Shown here piece by piece: positions 56,101 through 64,000 of a stretch of DNA of 64,000 nucleotides. Every line of letters starts with the position of its first letter. The stretch's first letter is position 1. The DNA lies in NCBI RefSeq assembly GCF_009758175.1, contig NZ_WRPM01000071.1, positions 56,012-120,011 on the forward strand. The letters run 5' to 3'. The notes under the pieces are model-generated. The model was given only the letters and a program-made list of their open reading frames with translations, was not told where the DNA came from and ran no database searches. The translations under genes and the position numbers were made by a program. Origin of the DNA: Nesterenkonia alkaliphila (GTDB lineage Bacteria > Actinomycetota > Actinomycetes > Actinomycetales > Micrococcaceae).

Positions 56101-57702
56101 ATGGAAGATTCCCCGCAGCCGATACCGCGGCCCAAGACCACTGCCGATAAGCTGTCAGACTTCCGGGCCCGGCGGGATAAGACCCTGGCACCGGCCGGCG
56201 AGGAGGCCATCGCCAAGCAGCACAACCGCGGCAAGCACACCGCCCGCGAGCGCATCGAGATGCTGCTGGATGAAGATTCCTTTGTGGAGCTCGACGCCCT
56301 TGCCGTGCACCGCACCCATGCCTTCGGAATGGAGAAGAAAAAGCTGCTGGGCGACGGCCTGGTCTCCGGCTACGGCACGGTGGACGGCCGGCTGGTGGCC
56401 GTCTACGCCCAGGACTTCACCGTCTTCGGCGGATCCCTCTCTGCGGTCAATGGGGAGAAGATCGTCAAAGTCCAGGAGTTCGCCGCCCGCAATGGCTGCC
56501 CGGTGATCGGAATTAATGACGGCGGCGGGGCGCGCATCCAAGAGGGTGTGGCCTCGTTGGCGATGTTCGCCGATATCTTCCGCAATAATGTGCACGCCTC
56601 GGGGGTGGTTCCGCAGATCACCTTGATCATGGGCCCTGCCGCCGGCGGTGCCGCCTACTCCCCGGCGCTGAATGACTTCGTGATCATGGTGGATAAGACC
56701 AGCCATATGTTCATCACCGGACCTGATGTCATCAAGTCGGTCACCGGTGAGGATGTGCAGATGGAGGAGCTCGGCGGGGCGCGCACCCATAACACCACCA
56801 CCGGCACTGCCGCCTATATGGCCGCCGATGAGGCCGATGCCATTGAGTTTGCCAAAGAGCTGCTGGAGTTCCTGCCGCTGAACAATTTGGCGGAGGCCCC
56901 GGTGGAGCCTTTTGAGGCCCGGCCCAAGATAGAGGCCGAGGATGAGGCGCTGAACTCGATGATTCCAGACTCCGCCTCCGCTCCCTATGACATGACTCAG
57001 CTGGTGGAGCAGCTGTTGGATGACGGGTACTTCCTGCAGCTGCAGGCGATGTACGCGCCGAACATTCTGATCGGCTTCGGCCGGGTGGAGGGGCGTTCGG
57101 TGGGCGTGGTGGCCAATCAGCCCAGCCAGCTCGCCGGCACCTTGGACATCTCCGCCAGTGAGAAGGCTGCACGGTTCGTGCGGTTCTGCGATGCCTTCAA
57201 CATCCCGGTGCTCACTCTGGTGGATGTGCCCGGGTTCCTGCCGGGCACCGACCAGGAGTGGAACGGGATCATCCGCCGCGGGGCCAAACTCCTCTACGCC
57301 TATGCGGAGGCTACAGTGCCCAAGATCACTGTGATCACCCGCAAGGCCTTCGGCGGGGCCTATATTGTCATGGGCTCCAAGAAGCTCGGCGCCGATGTGA
57401 ACCTGGCCTGGCCCACCGCCCAGATCGGGGTGATGGGTGCCCAGGGCGCGGTGAACATCCTCTACCGCCGCGAGTTGGCCGCGGTGGAGAAGGCCGGCGG
57501 GGATGTGGAGGCTCGCCGCGCAGAGCTGATCGAGGAGTACGAGTCCGCACTGCTTAATCCCTATCAGGCCGCTGAACTGGGCTATATCGACGCGGTGATC
57601 GAGCCGGCAGAGACCCGCTGGCAGATTGCCAGGGCGCTGCGCGCCACCTACCACAAGCGCGAGCAGCTGCCCGCAAAGAAGCACGGAAACATTCCACTGT
57701 GA
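56101..57702 (+). CDS. accD: acyl-CoA carboxylase beta subunit (carboxyltransferase)
   Basis: Carboxyltransferase of 533 residues that moves CO2 from biotin to acetyl- or propionyl-CoA. Signature oxyanion-hole stretches are [29 protein letters not shown] and a C-terminal [25 protein letters not shown]. Substrate specificity (AccD5-like) cannot be read with certainty. No strong ribosome binding site precedes ATG 56101. Its stop overlaps the accE start (GTGA). Confidence 0.93.
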   Translation: MEDSPQPIPRPKTTADKLSDFRARRDKTLAPAGEEAIAKQHNRGKHTARERIEMLLDEDSFVELDALAVHRTHAFGMEKKKLLGDGLVSGYGTVDGRLVAVYAQDFTVFGGSLSAVNGEKIVKVQEFAARNGCPVIGINDGGGARIQEGVASLAMFADIFRNNVHASGVVPQITLIMGPAAGGAAYSPALNDFVIMVDKTSHMFITGPDVIKSVTGEDVQMEELGGARTHNTTTGTAAYMAADEADAIEFAKELLEFLPLNNLAEAPVEPFEARPKIEAEDEALNSMIPDSASAPYDMTQLVEQLLDDGYFLQLQAMYAPNILIGFGRVEGRSVGVVANQPSQLAGTLDISASEKAARFVRFCDAFNIPVLTLVDVPGFLPGTDQEWNGIIRRGAKLLYAYAEATVPKITVITRKAFGGAYIVMGSKKLGADVNLAWPTAQIGVMGAQGAVNILYRRELAAVEKAGGDVEARRAELIEEYESALLNPYQAAELGYIDAVIEPAETRWQIARALRATYHKREQLPAKKHGNIPL

Positions 57703-57938
57703 ACGATCAGACCCTACCGGTCCACGGGGCCGAGCTCACCGCAGAGGAGACTGCCGCTGTGGTGGCTGTGTTGGGCACACTGGCCTCCGCAGAGCCGCAG
57801 AGCAATGACGACGCCGGGGGCACCGGTCCCGCTGACCGTACCGTGCAGCGCCGGCACCGGCTGCAGGATTCCCAGCACGGCCTCTGGGGCCGGCCGGGCC
57901 CGACGTCCTGGTACCAGGCCGCTGGAGGCATGCGATGA
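57699..57938 (+). CDS. accE: acyl-CoA carboxylase epsilon subunit
   Basis: A 79-residue actinobacterial-specific small subunit that stabilises the AccA-AccD complex. It shows the typical helix [16 protein letters not shown] and the basic, tryptophan-containing C-terminus ([19 protein letters not shown]). GTG 57699 overlaps the accD stop, and its own stop overlaps the maf start (ATGA). Confidence 0.88.
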   Translation: MNDQTLPVHGAELTAEETAAVVAVLGTLASAEPQSNDDAGGTGPADRTVQRRHRLQDSQHGLWGRPGPTSWYQAAGGMR

Positions 57939-58672
57939 GCACTCACACACCCCGGCTGATTCTTGCCTCGGCCTCACCTAGCCGCAGAATGATCCTCGAG
58001 CAGGCCGGCATCAGCTTCGAGGTGGTGGTCTCTGAGGTGGATGAGCCGGTGCTGGTGGAGCAGGCGGTGGAGGCCGGCGGCCCGCTCTCACCCGCCGAGG
58101 AGGCCGAGCTGCTGGCCCGGGCCAAGGCTGAGGATGTGGCCGCCAAGCCTGAGGCCCGCGGTGCTCTGGTGCTGGGCTGCGACTCGGTGTTCGAGCTGGA
58201 CGGCACCTCCTACGGCAAGCCCTACAAAGTGGAGGTGGCGGTGCAGCGCTGGCGGCAGATGCGCGGACGGACCGGGCATCTGCACACGGGGCACTGGTTG
58301 GTCGACGCCAGAGCGGCCAAGCACGGCGCTCCGGACAAAATGCTCTCCGGGTTCCTGAAGGCGATCATGGGGGAGGTTCCCCAGGGCCCCAGCGGGGAAC
58401 TGCCGGCAGCCTCCGAGACGGTCTCCTCGCAGGTGCACTTCGGCACCCCCACTGATGCCCAGATCCGCAGCTACTGCGAATCCGGAGAGCCGCTGCACTG
58501 CGCCGGGGCTTTCACCCTGGAAGGCGGCGCGGCGGAGTTCATCGACAGGGTGGATGGGGACCGGGAGGCCGTGATCGGGGTCTCCCCGGCCGCCCTGGGC
58601 CGGCTGCTGGAGCAGCTGGGGCACAGCATCAAGGATTTCCACGCTCCGCCATCGGAGGGTGGGCACAAATGA
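57935..58672 (+). CDS. maf: Maf-family nucleotide pyrophosphatase
   Basis: A 245-residue Maf/HAM1-like house-cleaning enzyme that hydrolyses dTTP/UTP or modified nucleotides. Motifs are [39 protein letters not shown] and [22 protein letters not shown]. Its place between accE and accA is common in actinobacteria. Translation is coupled to accE. The stop overlaps an inverted repeat that extends into the accA leader. Confidence 0.94.
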   Translation: MSTHTPRLILASASPSRRMILEQAGISFEVVVSEVDEPVLVEQAVEAGGPLSPAEEAELLARAKAEDVAAKPEARGALVLGCDSVFELDGTSYGKPYKVEVAVQRWRQMRGRTGHLHTGHWLVDARAAKHGAPDKMLSGFLKAIMGEVPQGPSGELPAASETVSSQVHFGTPTDAQIRSYCESGEPLHCAGAFTLEGGAAEFIDRVDGDREAVIGVSPAALGRLLEQLGHSIKDFHAPPSEGGHK

Positions 58673-58721
58673 CCACATATCAGGGTATTTTCGGGCCGAA
58701 CTATGGGCGTTTGTGCCCACC
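58658..58721. repeat. inverted repeat across the maf end and accA leader
   Basis: GGTGGGCACAAA (58658-58669) and TTTGTGCCCACC (58710-58721) are perfect inverse copies of 12 bases, 40 bases apart. The left arm touches the maf stop codon and the right arm lies 42 bases before the accA start. It may form an RNA stem controlling accA or be a two-part binding site. Confidence 0.7.
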
Positions 58722-58763
58722 GAACAGAGAAGACCAACAATCGCAGGATCAAAGGACAAGTTG

Positions 58764-60551
58764 ATGAGCCAGTTCAACAAAGTACTGATCGCCAACCGCG
58801 GGGAGATCGCGGTGCGGATCATTCGGGCCGCCCAGGATGAGGGGATCGCCACGGTGGCGGTCTACGCCGAACCTGATCGCCAGGCTGTGCATGTGGGCCT
58901 GGCTGACCAGGCCTATGCCCTGGGCGGTGACACCGCCGCGGACTCCTATCTGGTGATCGATAAGCTGCTGGCAGCCGCCGAGGCCACCGGAGCTGATGCG
59001 GTGCACCCCGGGTATGGGTTCCTCTCCGAGAACGCGGAGTTTGCCCGTGCGGTGATCAGCGCAGGGCTGGTCTGGATCGGTCCCAGCCCGCAGGCTATCG
59101 AGCTGCTGGGCGATAAGGTCTCCGCCCGCCAGCTGGCCGAAAAGGTGGGCGCTCCGCTTGCCCCGGGCACCAAGGAGCCGGTCAGCTCCGCCAAAGAGGT
59201 GCTGCGCTTCGCTGAGAAGCAGGGCCTGCCGCTGGCCATCAAAGCTGCCCATGGCGGCGGCGGCCGCGGCATCAAGGTGGTCCGTGAGCAGGAGGAGATC
59301 GTAGAGCTCTACGAATCGGCGGTGCGGGAGGCCACTGCCGCCTTCGGCCGCGGCGAGTGTTTCATCGAGAAGTTCCTGGACAAGCCCCGCCATGTGGAGA
59401 CCCAGTGCCTGGCCGATGCACACGGCAACGTGGTGGTGGTCTCCACCCGGGACTGCTCCCTGCAGCGGCGGAACCAGAAACTGGTGGAGGAGGCCCCTGC
59501 CCCCTTCCTCACCCGGGCCCAGAACCGGCAGCTGTACCGGGCTTCAAAAGCGATTCTCAGGGAGGCAGGCTACACCGGCGCAGGCACCTGCGAGTTCCTC
59601 ATCGGTGCTGACGGCACCATCAGCTTCTTGGAGGTCAACACTCGGCTGCAGGTGGAGCATCCGGTGACCGAGGAGGTCACCGGGATCGATCTGGTACGGG
59701 AGCAGTTCCGGATCGCCCGTGGGGAGAAGCTCGGCTATGACGATCCGGCCGTTCGCGGGCACAGCTTCGAGTTCCGGATCAACGGGGAGGATCCCGGGCG
59801 CAGCTTCATGCCCGCCCCGGGCCAGCTGGAGACCTTCGAGCTGCCCTCCGGGCCAGGGGTGCGGGTGGACTCCGGGGTCCGCGCTGGGGAGACCGTCTCC
59901 GGGGCCTTCGACTCGATGGTGGCCAAACTGATCGTCACCGGCGCAGACCGCCGCCAGGCCCTGCAGCGGGCCAAACGAGCCCTGGCCGAGATGAAGGTGG
60001 AAGGCATGCCCACTGTGATTCCCTTCCACAGCAAGGTGGTGGAGGACCCCGCATTCGCTCCGGAGCTCGAACAGCCCCGGGCCGGCGGATTCAGCGTGCA
60101 CACCCGGTGGATCGAGACCGAGTTCGTCAATGACATTCCGCCGTTCAATGCACTCACCGCCCACCCCGCAGGCGCGGACCAGCAGGACCGCGAGGAGGTG
60201 GTGGTCGAAGTCAACGGCAAGCGGGTCACCGTCAATGTTCCGGCCTCATTGGCGGCCGGAAAACTGACCGGCAGTGGCCAGGCTGGTGCCAAGAAGAAAC
60301 GGCGCAAGCGCACCGCTGCGGCTGCGGCGGCCAGCGGCAATGACCTGACTTCACCTATGCAGGGCACTGTGGTGAAGGTGGCAGTCAAGAACGGTGCCAA
60401 GGTCGCTGAGGGTGATCTGGTGGTGGTGCTGGAGGCGATGAAGATGGAGCAGCCGATCACCGCGCATAAGGCCGGTAAGGTCAAGGGGCTGAAAGTGGAG
60501 CCGGGCACCAGCGTCAAGGCCGGCGAGGTATTGGCTGCTATCGCTGACTGA
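58764..60551 (+). CDS. accA: acyl-CoA carboxylase alpha subunit (biotin carboxylase + BCCP)
   Basis: Biotin carboxylase and biotin carrier in one 595-residue chain. The ATP-grasp glycine loop is [28 protein letters not shown] is the carboxylase signature. The C-terminal carrier domain has the biotinylated lysine K560 in [11 protein letters not shown] Lys/Arg/Ala-rich linker precedes it. ATG 58764 has AAAGGA 7 bases upstream; the frame upstream is open but includes the inverted repeat. It pairs with AccD/AccE and is the target of BirA. Confidence 0.95.
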   Translation: MSQFNKVLIANRGEIAVRIIRAAQDEGIATVAVYAEPDRQAVHVGLADQAYALGGDTAADSYLVIDKLLAAAEATGADAVHPGYGFLSENAEFARAVISAGLVWIGPSPQAIELLGDKVSARQLAEKVGAPLAPGTKEPVSSAKEVLRFAEKQGLPLAIKAAHGGGGRGIKVVREQEEIVELYESAVREATAAFGRGECFIEKFLDKPRHVETQCLADAHGNVVVVSTRDCSLQRRNQKLVEEAPAPFLTRAQNRQLYRASKAILREAGYTGAGTCEFLIGADGTISFLEVNTRLQVEHPVTEEVTGIDLVREQFRIARGEKLGYDDPAVRGHSFEFRINGEDPGRSFMPAPGQLETFELPSGPGVRVDSGVRAGETVSGAFDSMVAKLIVTGADRRQALQRAKRALAEMKVEGMPTVIPFHSKVVEDPAFAPELEQPRAGGFSVHTRWIETEFVNDIPPFNALTAHPAGADQQDREEVVVEVNGKRVTVNVPASLAAGKLTGSGQAGAKKKRRKRTAAAAAASGNDLTSPMQGTVVKVAVKNGAKVAEGDLVVVLEAMKMEQPITAHKAGKVKGLKVEPGTSVKAGEVLAAIAD

Positions 60552-60571
60552 GCGGAGCCGCACCGCCGCTC
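60550..60571. terminator. small hairpin between accA and the TVP38 gene
   Basis: GAGCGG and CCGCTC form a 6-base stem in the 24-base gap between these convergent genes. It is weak and may serve both directions. Confidence 0.3.
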
Positions 60572-60575
60572 GCAC

Positions 60576-61304
60576 CTACTCTCGCCTGGCGCTGCGCCAG
60601 AGGCGGTAGGCCAAAACCGTCAGGACCACGACGACGCCCCAGGCCACCAGTACCTGCACCCCGGTGAGGATGCCCGGCTCGGCAATGAATGCCCCTACCG
60701 CCACCAGGGAGATCTGGCCGGGGATGACCGAGAGCAGGCTGGCCGGAACGTAGACCGCAGTGCGCACCCCGAAGGCCCCAGCCCCATAGTTCACCGGCCA
60801 ATAAGGCACGCCGGGCATCAGCCGCAGCACGCAGACTGCCTCGAAGCCGGCGCTGGTGAGGTGGTCCTCCACCCGTGGCCGGTGCTTGCCCAGCATCCGC
60901 AGCACCGTGCGTTTGCTCAGGCCCCGGGCCAGCCAATAGGCGCCCCAGGCGCCGAAGAAGGCGCCGAGCACCGCGAGCACACTGCCGATGACCACACCGA
61001 AGAGGAATCCTCCGGTGACGGCCATGATTGTCACCGGAATGGGAGTCAGTGCCACCAGTGCGTAGAGGCCGGTGAATACGAACCAGGCGGCCCACCCGAA
61101 GCCTTCGATGGTCTCCTGGAGCTCCCGCACCGGGGGAAGGTCCACATTGAACAGCAGCCAGGCCATGCCCAGCACCACGGCCACCAGGGCGGCATTGCGC
61201 AGGGCGGTCAACCAGGGCGACTCCTGCCCCTCGGGCTGACCCGGCTGCTCGGGCTGAGAAGGCTCGGCGGCGGCGTCGTCCTCTGCGCTGCTCATCCCGG
61301 TCAT
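60576..61304 (-). CDS. TVP38/TMEM64-family (DedA-like) membrane protein
   Basis: A 242-residue membrane protein with about five hydrophobic segments. The SNARE-associated/VTT motif region is visible as PIPVTIMAVTGGFLFGVVIGSVLAVLGAFFGAWGAYWLAR and LMPGVPYWPVNYGAGAFGVR. Such proteins are linked to lipid scrambling and membrane homeostasis. The N-terminal 30 residues are acidic and Pro/Gln-rich. Start ATG 61304 is only 30 bases from the divergent peptidase start. Confidence 0.87.
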   Translation of the reverse strand: MTGMSSAEDDAAAEPSQPEQPGQPEGQESPWLTALRNAALVAVVLGMAWLLFNVDLPPVRELQETIEGFGWAAWFVFTGLYALVALTPIPVTIMAVTGGFLFGVVIGSVLAVLGAFFGAWGAYWLARGLSKRTVLRMLGKHRPRVEDHLTSAGFEAVCVLRLMPGVPYWPVNYGAGAFGVRTAVYVPASLLSVIPGQISLVAVGAFIAEPGILTGVQVLVAWGVVVVLTVLAYRLWRSARRE

Positions 61305-61334
61305 GCTATCCCGTACCGGCTACTATCGAATCCC

Positions 61335-62078
61335 GTGACTGAAACTGTGCAGGATGCCCTCGGCGCGATCGTTGAGCGCTGGGGCGTCACCGCCTCCCCC
61401 GAACCCGAGATAGTGCTGGCCATCACCGCCGCGGTGGTGCTGCTGACTGCCGTGCCGCAGATCTGGCGGGTGGCCAGGCAGGCCTCGACCATAGTGCATG
61501 AGATGGGGCATGTGTTCGCTGCGGTGCTCACCGGGCGCCGGGTCTCCGGGATCAAGCTGCACAGTGATACCTCTGGGGTGACGGTCTCCCGCGGCAGGCC
61601 GCAGGGACCCGGGCTTCTGCTGACCTTCCTGGCCGGCTACCCCGCTCCGGGACTGCTGGCTGTGGGGCTGGTCTGGCTTGGTGCGGCGGGGCACGCAGGA
61701 GCTGCGCTGACCGTCTTCCAGGTGATTCTGGTGCTGGCGCTGCTGCTCTCGCGGAACTTTGTGGGGATCGTCTCCTGTCTGCTGGCGGTTATGGGCACCG
61801 GGATCATCTGGTGGCACAACGACCCGCAGATCGTGGGCTATACCGTGGTCGCGCTGGGGGTCTTCTATGCCCTGGCGGGGGTGCGCGGCACTCTGGATGT
61901 CTGGCGGGTGCACCTGACCCGGCGGCGTCGTCGGCCTGCTGAGGTGGCCGGGACTGATGCGGCACAGGCGGGGCGGGCCTGGCGCTTGCTGCCGCTGCCG
62001 GCCCCGTTCTGGCTGCTGCTGTTCCTGGTGCTCAGCCTGGCCAGTGCGGCAGCAGTCTTCTGGCTGCTCTTCGCCTGA
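61335..62078 (+). CDS. M50B-family membrane metalloprotease-like protein
   Basis: A 247-residue polytopic membrane protein. The zinc-binding motif HEMGH occurs at about residue 60 (IVHEMGHVFAAVLTGRRV). Further features are SGVTVSRGRP and FLAGYPAPGLL, matching the peptidase M50B-like family. Whether it is proteolytic is not known. The GTG at 61335 is the likely start; TACTAT at 61321-61326 lies 8 bases before it, so the mRNA may be leaderless. The open frame upstream is antisense to the TVP38 gene. Confidence 0.8.
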   Translation: MTETVQDALGAIVERWGVTASPEPEIVLAITAAVVLLTAVPQIWRVARQASTIVHEMGHVFAAVLTGRRVSGIKLHSDTSGVTVSRGRPQGPGLLLTFLAGYPAPGLLAVGLVWLGAAGHAGAALTVFQVILVLALLLSRNFVGIVSCLLAVMGTGIIWWHNDPQIVGYTVVALGVFYALAGVRGTLDVWRVHLTRRRRRPAEVAGTDAAQAGRAWRLLPLPAPFWLLLFLVLSLASAAAVFWLLFA

Positions 62079-62180
62079 GACCAGTCCCAGCTCTCAGGGA
62101 CCGCTGTCGCTGATCATCTGAGCAAGCCCGTCCACCGAGCCCCGGAATGCTCCGGCGCGGTGGGGATGTTGATCACAGGT

Positions 62181-62810
62181 ATGCGTCTGTTTGTGGGCCT
62201 CTTTCCGCCCGAGCACGTCAGCGATCACCTCAGTGCGGCAGTGGAGTCTGTCAACAACGACGCCGCCACCGGTGAGATCACCGGGCGAGGCCGTCCCGCA
62301 CTGCGCTGGGTGGCTCCGGAGGACCGGCACATCACCCTGGCCTTCTACGGGGAGGTCCCCGCTGGCGCCGTGGAGGATCTGAGCTCCCACCTGCAGGCTG
62401 AACTCCATGACACCGCCCCGATCGCGCTGCGGCTGCGAGGCGCCGGGGTCTTCACCGGCCGCACGCTCTGGGCCGGAGTGCAGGAGCAGGCCGCGGCAGA
62501 GCATTCCAACGGTGCCAGTCCGCTGATCAACCTGATGCGCCGAGTGGAGGAGGTGGGCGCGGGGTACGCCCGCAACCCTGGGCTGCCCGCTGCCCGGGAG
62601 CGTCGTCGTGCTCATCTCACCCTTGCCCGGACCCGCGACCGGCGCAGGGGTGAGGAGCAGCTCCGGCGCCGGGCCGAGGCGCTGGCCGTCTACGAGGGTC
62701 CGGTGTGGACTGCGGACACTGCCCACCTTGTGCTCTCCGAGCTCGGCGGCGGGCGATCCGGGGCCCCGCTCTACACCGCGTTGGCAGAGATTAACTGGGG
62801 ACTGCGGTGA
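62181..62810 (+). CDS. thpR: RNA 2',3'-cyclic phosphodiesterase
   Basis: A 209-residue member of the 2H phosphoesterase superfamily (formerly 2'-5' RNA ligase). Both HxTx motifs are present: RHITLAFYGEV and RAHLTLARTRD. ATG 62181 (MRLFVGLFPPEHV) fits the usual family start; earlier in-frame starts at 62160 and 62166 have no better site. The gap 62079-62180 shows nothing. It is convergent with thrE, 4 bases apart. Confidence 0.9.
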   Translation: MRLFVGLFPPEHVSDHLSAAVESVNNDAATGEITGRGRPALRWVAPEDRHITLAFYGEVPAGAVEDLSSHLQAELHDTAPIALRLRGAGVFTGRTLWAGVQEQAAAEHSNGASPLINLMRRVEEVGAGYARNPGLPAARERRRAHLTLARTRDRRRGEEQLRRRAEALAVYEGPVWTADTAHLVLSELGGGRSGAPLYTALAEINWGLR

Positions 62811-62814
62811 GTAC

Positions 62815-64000
62815 TTACCGGCGCCGCCCGCGTGAGCGCTCATTGGACTGGAACCGTTTGGTGGCCGGGCGCATGGTGACATCTCCGAGCACGATGCCCG
62901 CAGCGATGGCCATGATGATGATCAGTGCGTCAAAGAGCTGGTAGAGGCCGGCTGTGCGGTATGCCGCAGACTCGCTGATCGCAATCTGGTACATCCCGCG
63001 GAAGATCAGCAGACCGGGCAGCATGAACATCATGGCCGGCACGGCCACCACCAACTGCGGGGCGCCCAGCCACAGTGCGGTGACCCGGGCCAGGGCCCCG
63101 ATGATCACAGCTCCGATCAGCGGGGTGAACCAATCGCCCAACCCCAGCAGCTCACCTGCGTAGAACCCGGTGAAGCCCAGGGCCGCAACTGCTCCGGTGG
63201 GCAGCAGCAGGCGGTAGGGGGCCTGCTGGACTACTGCCGCGCTGATCGCCGTGAGAAAGACCAGGATCATCAGTACAGCTGCCGGATAGATCCGAGTGAT
63301 GCCCTCGGCGACCTCCACCTGCGGGGCACCAGCCTGATGGCCCAGCACCACTGCGACCATAATGCCCGCGGTCATCCCCGCGAAGGCGACCAGGGAAGAG
63401 ACCAGGCGGCCGGCCGCGGTGATCGGAAATGCGTTGATCGTATCCTGGATGGCCGAGACGATGCGCACGCTCGGAAGCAGAATCATCAGCCCGCCGGCCA
63501 CCACCATGGAGGGGGTGATATCGGCACCGGCGTAGAGCGCGCTGAGGGCGACCACGGTGGCCAGCAGCCCACCGGCGGCCAGGGCGAAGATCTCAGGCAT
63601 CCGCCAGGTAGACAGAACCTTGGTGACCGCCAGTACCAGCAGTGTGGCCACAAAACCCAAGGCGGCATCCAGCGGTGGAGCTCCGGTGTAACTGGCAAAG
63701 AGTCCGGCGAATACCGCACCGGCAAGGGTGGCCACCCAACGTGGATACGGTTTGGGCTGGCGGGTGATCTCCAGGAGTCGGGTCTCGGCCTCGGCACGTC
63801 GCAACCGGCCGGAGATAATGTCAGTGACCAGCTGATGGACCTCGGAGAGCGCCCGGAAATTGACGGACCAGGAGCGGACCACCCGCACCCGGGAGTAGGG
63901 GATCTTCCCCTCCGGAGCCCAGTTCAGAATGATCGATTGGTTGGTGATGTCCACATCGGTGTTCTTCATCCCAAAGGCCGCAGTGACCGCGATGATCGAG
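62815..64000 (-). CDS. thrE: threonine/serine exporter ThrE, N-terminus outside window
   Basis: Membrane exporter of small amino acids. The C-terminal part holds about ten hydrophobic segments, preceded by a cytoplasmic domain ending ISGRLRRAEAETRLLEITRQPKPYPRWV. The first visible ATG (63969) is internal: codons upstream to the window edge read SIIAVTAAFGMKNTDVDITN, a typical early ThrE segment. The start therefore lies beyond 64000. Confidence 0.9.
   Translation of the reverse strand, partial: SIIAVTAAFGMKNTDVDITNQSIILNWAPEGKIPYSRVRVVRSWSVNFRALSEVHQLVTDIISGRLRRAEAETRLLEITRQPKPYPRWVATLAGAVFAGLFASYTGAPPLDAALGFVATLLVLAVTKVLSTWRMPEIFALAAGGLLATVVALSALYAGADITPSMVVAGGLMILLPSVRIVSAIQDTINAFPITAAGRLVSSLVAFAGMTAGIMVAVVLGHQAGAPQVEVAEGITRIYPAAVLMILVFLTAISAAVVQQAPYRLLLPTGAVAALGFTGFYAGELLGLGDWFTPLIGAVIIGALARVTALWLGAPQLVVAVPAMMFMLPGLLIFRGMYQIAISESAAYRTAGLYQLFDALIIIMAIAAGIVLGDVTMRPATKRFQSNERSRGRRR

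Noticed and set aside
56155..57684. Minus-strand open frame of about 509 codons opposite accD
   Set aside because: Antisense shadow of a well-supported carboxyltransferase gene.

Overview
The window looks like chromosome of a high-GC actinobacterium, most likely Micrococcaceae (Nesterenkonia/Arthrobacter-like). The reasons are strong G/C third positions, GTG starts and ATGA/GTGA gene overlaps, an actinobacterial acyl-CoA carboxylase set (AccD, small AccE, Maf, biotinylated AccA), GatCAB, a BRCT-containing LigA, ThrE, a BaeRF-type protein, and a homoprotocatechuate dioxygenase that matches the Brevibacterium enzyme as I recall it. This is judged from gene content and recalled families; no search was run.

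Left part (1-18250): phenylacetate catabolism. A partial paaK and a TetR regulator precede paaABCDE-paaG. A decayed island follows (a malate-synthase-derived mini-ORF and a truncated DUF4143 ATPase). Then paaZ faces, across a shared promoter, an operon for a 2-oxoacid dehydrogenase (E1alpha, E1beta, E2) plus paaJ, paaF (frameshifted) and paaH. A DUF2243 gene with an in-frame stop and a CtaG-type copper/oxidase assembly gene end this block.

Middle (18234-26471): one minus-strand operon for homoprotocatechuate meta-cleavage: FAH-RraA fusion (HpaG-like), GntR regulator, HpaE, HpaD, HpaH, HpaI, and a single-component flavin hydroxylase in place of HpaBC. Its expected end product, succinic semialdehyde, can be handled by the aldehyde dehydrogenase at 30200-31591, which has a divergent LysR regulator. 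Between them lies an ABC importer operon ending in a PaaY-like gene. Further right are a D-2-hydroxyacid dehydrogenase, an MHS-family transporter, a hotdog thioesterase and a GlcD-like FAD oxidase.

Regulation ties these blocks together. Four promoters (before paaA, between paaZ and the 2-oxoacid dehydrogenase operon, before the ABC importer, and between the MHS transporter and the thioesterase) carry a palindrome close to TACTGACCGNNCGGTCAGTA, as expected for a PaaR/TetR repressor. Each also has a CRP/GlxR-like GTGA-N6-TCAC site (one degenerate) nearby. This suggests a larger phenylacetyl-CoA and cAMP-controlled aromatic regulon than the core paa genes. A class III adenylate cyclase is encoded at 52208-53623.

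Right part (37453-64000): mostly housekeeping. It holds a FAD/NAD(P)-binding protein, tRNA-Ser(GCT), a MazF-type toxin-antitoxin pair, Nudix, fructosamine kinase-like, inositol monophosphatase-like, ligA, a BaeRF-type protein, an AGCS amino-acid symporter, gatB-gatA-gatC, PP2C phosphatase, adenylate cyclase, a PH-domain membrane protein, birA, SDR, accD-accE-maf-accA, TVP38, an M50 peptidase-like membrane protein, thpR and thrE (cut by the right edge). No gene-free stretch exceeds about 300 bases. I saw no insertion sequence, CRISPR array, rRNA or replication origin.
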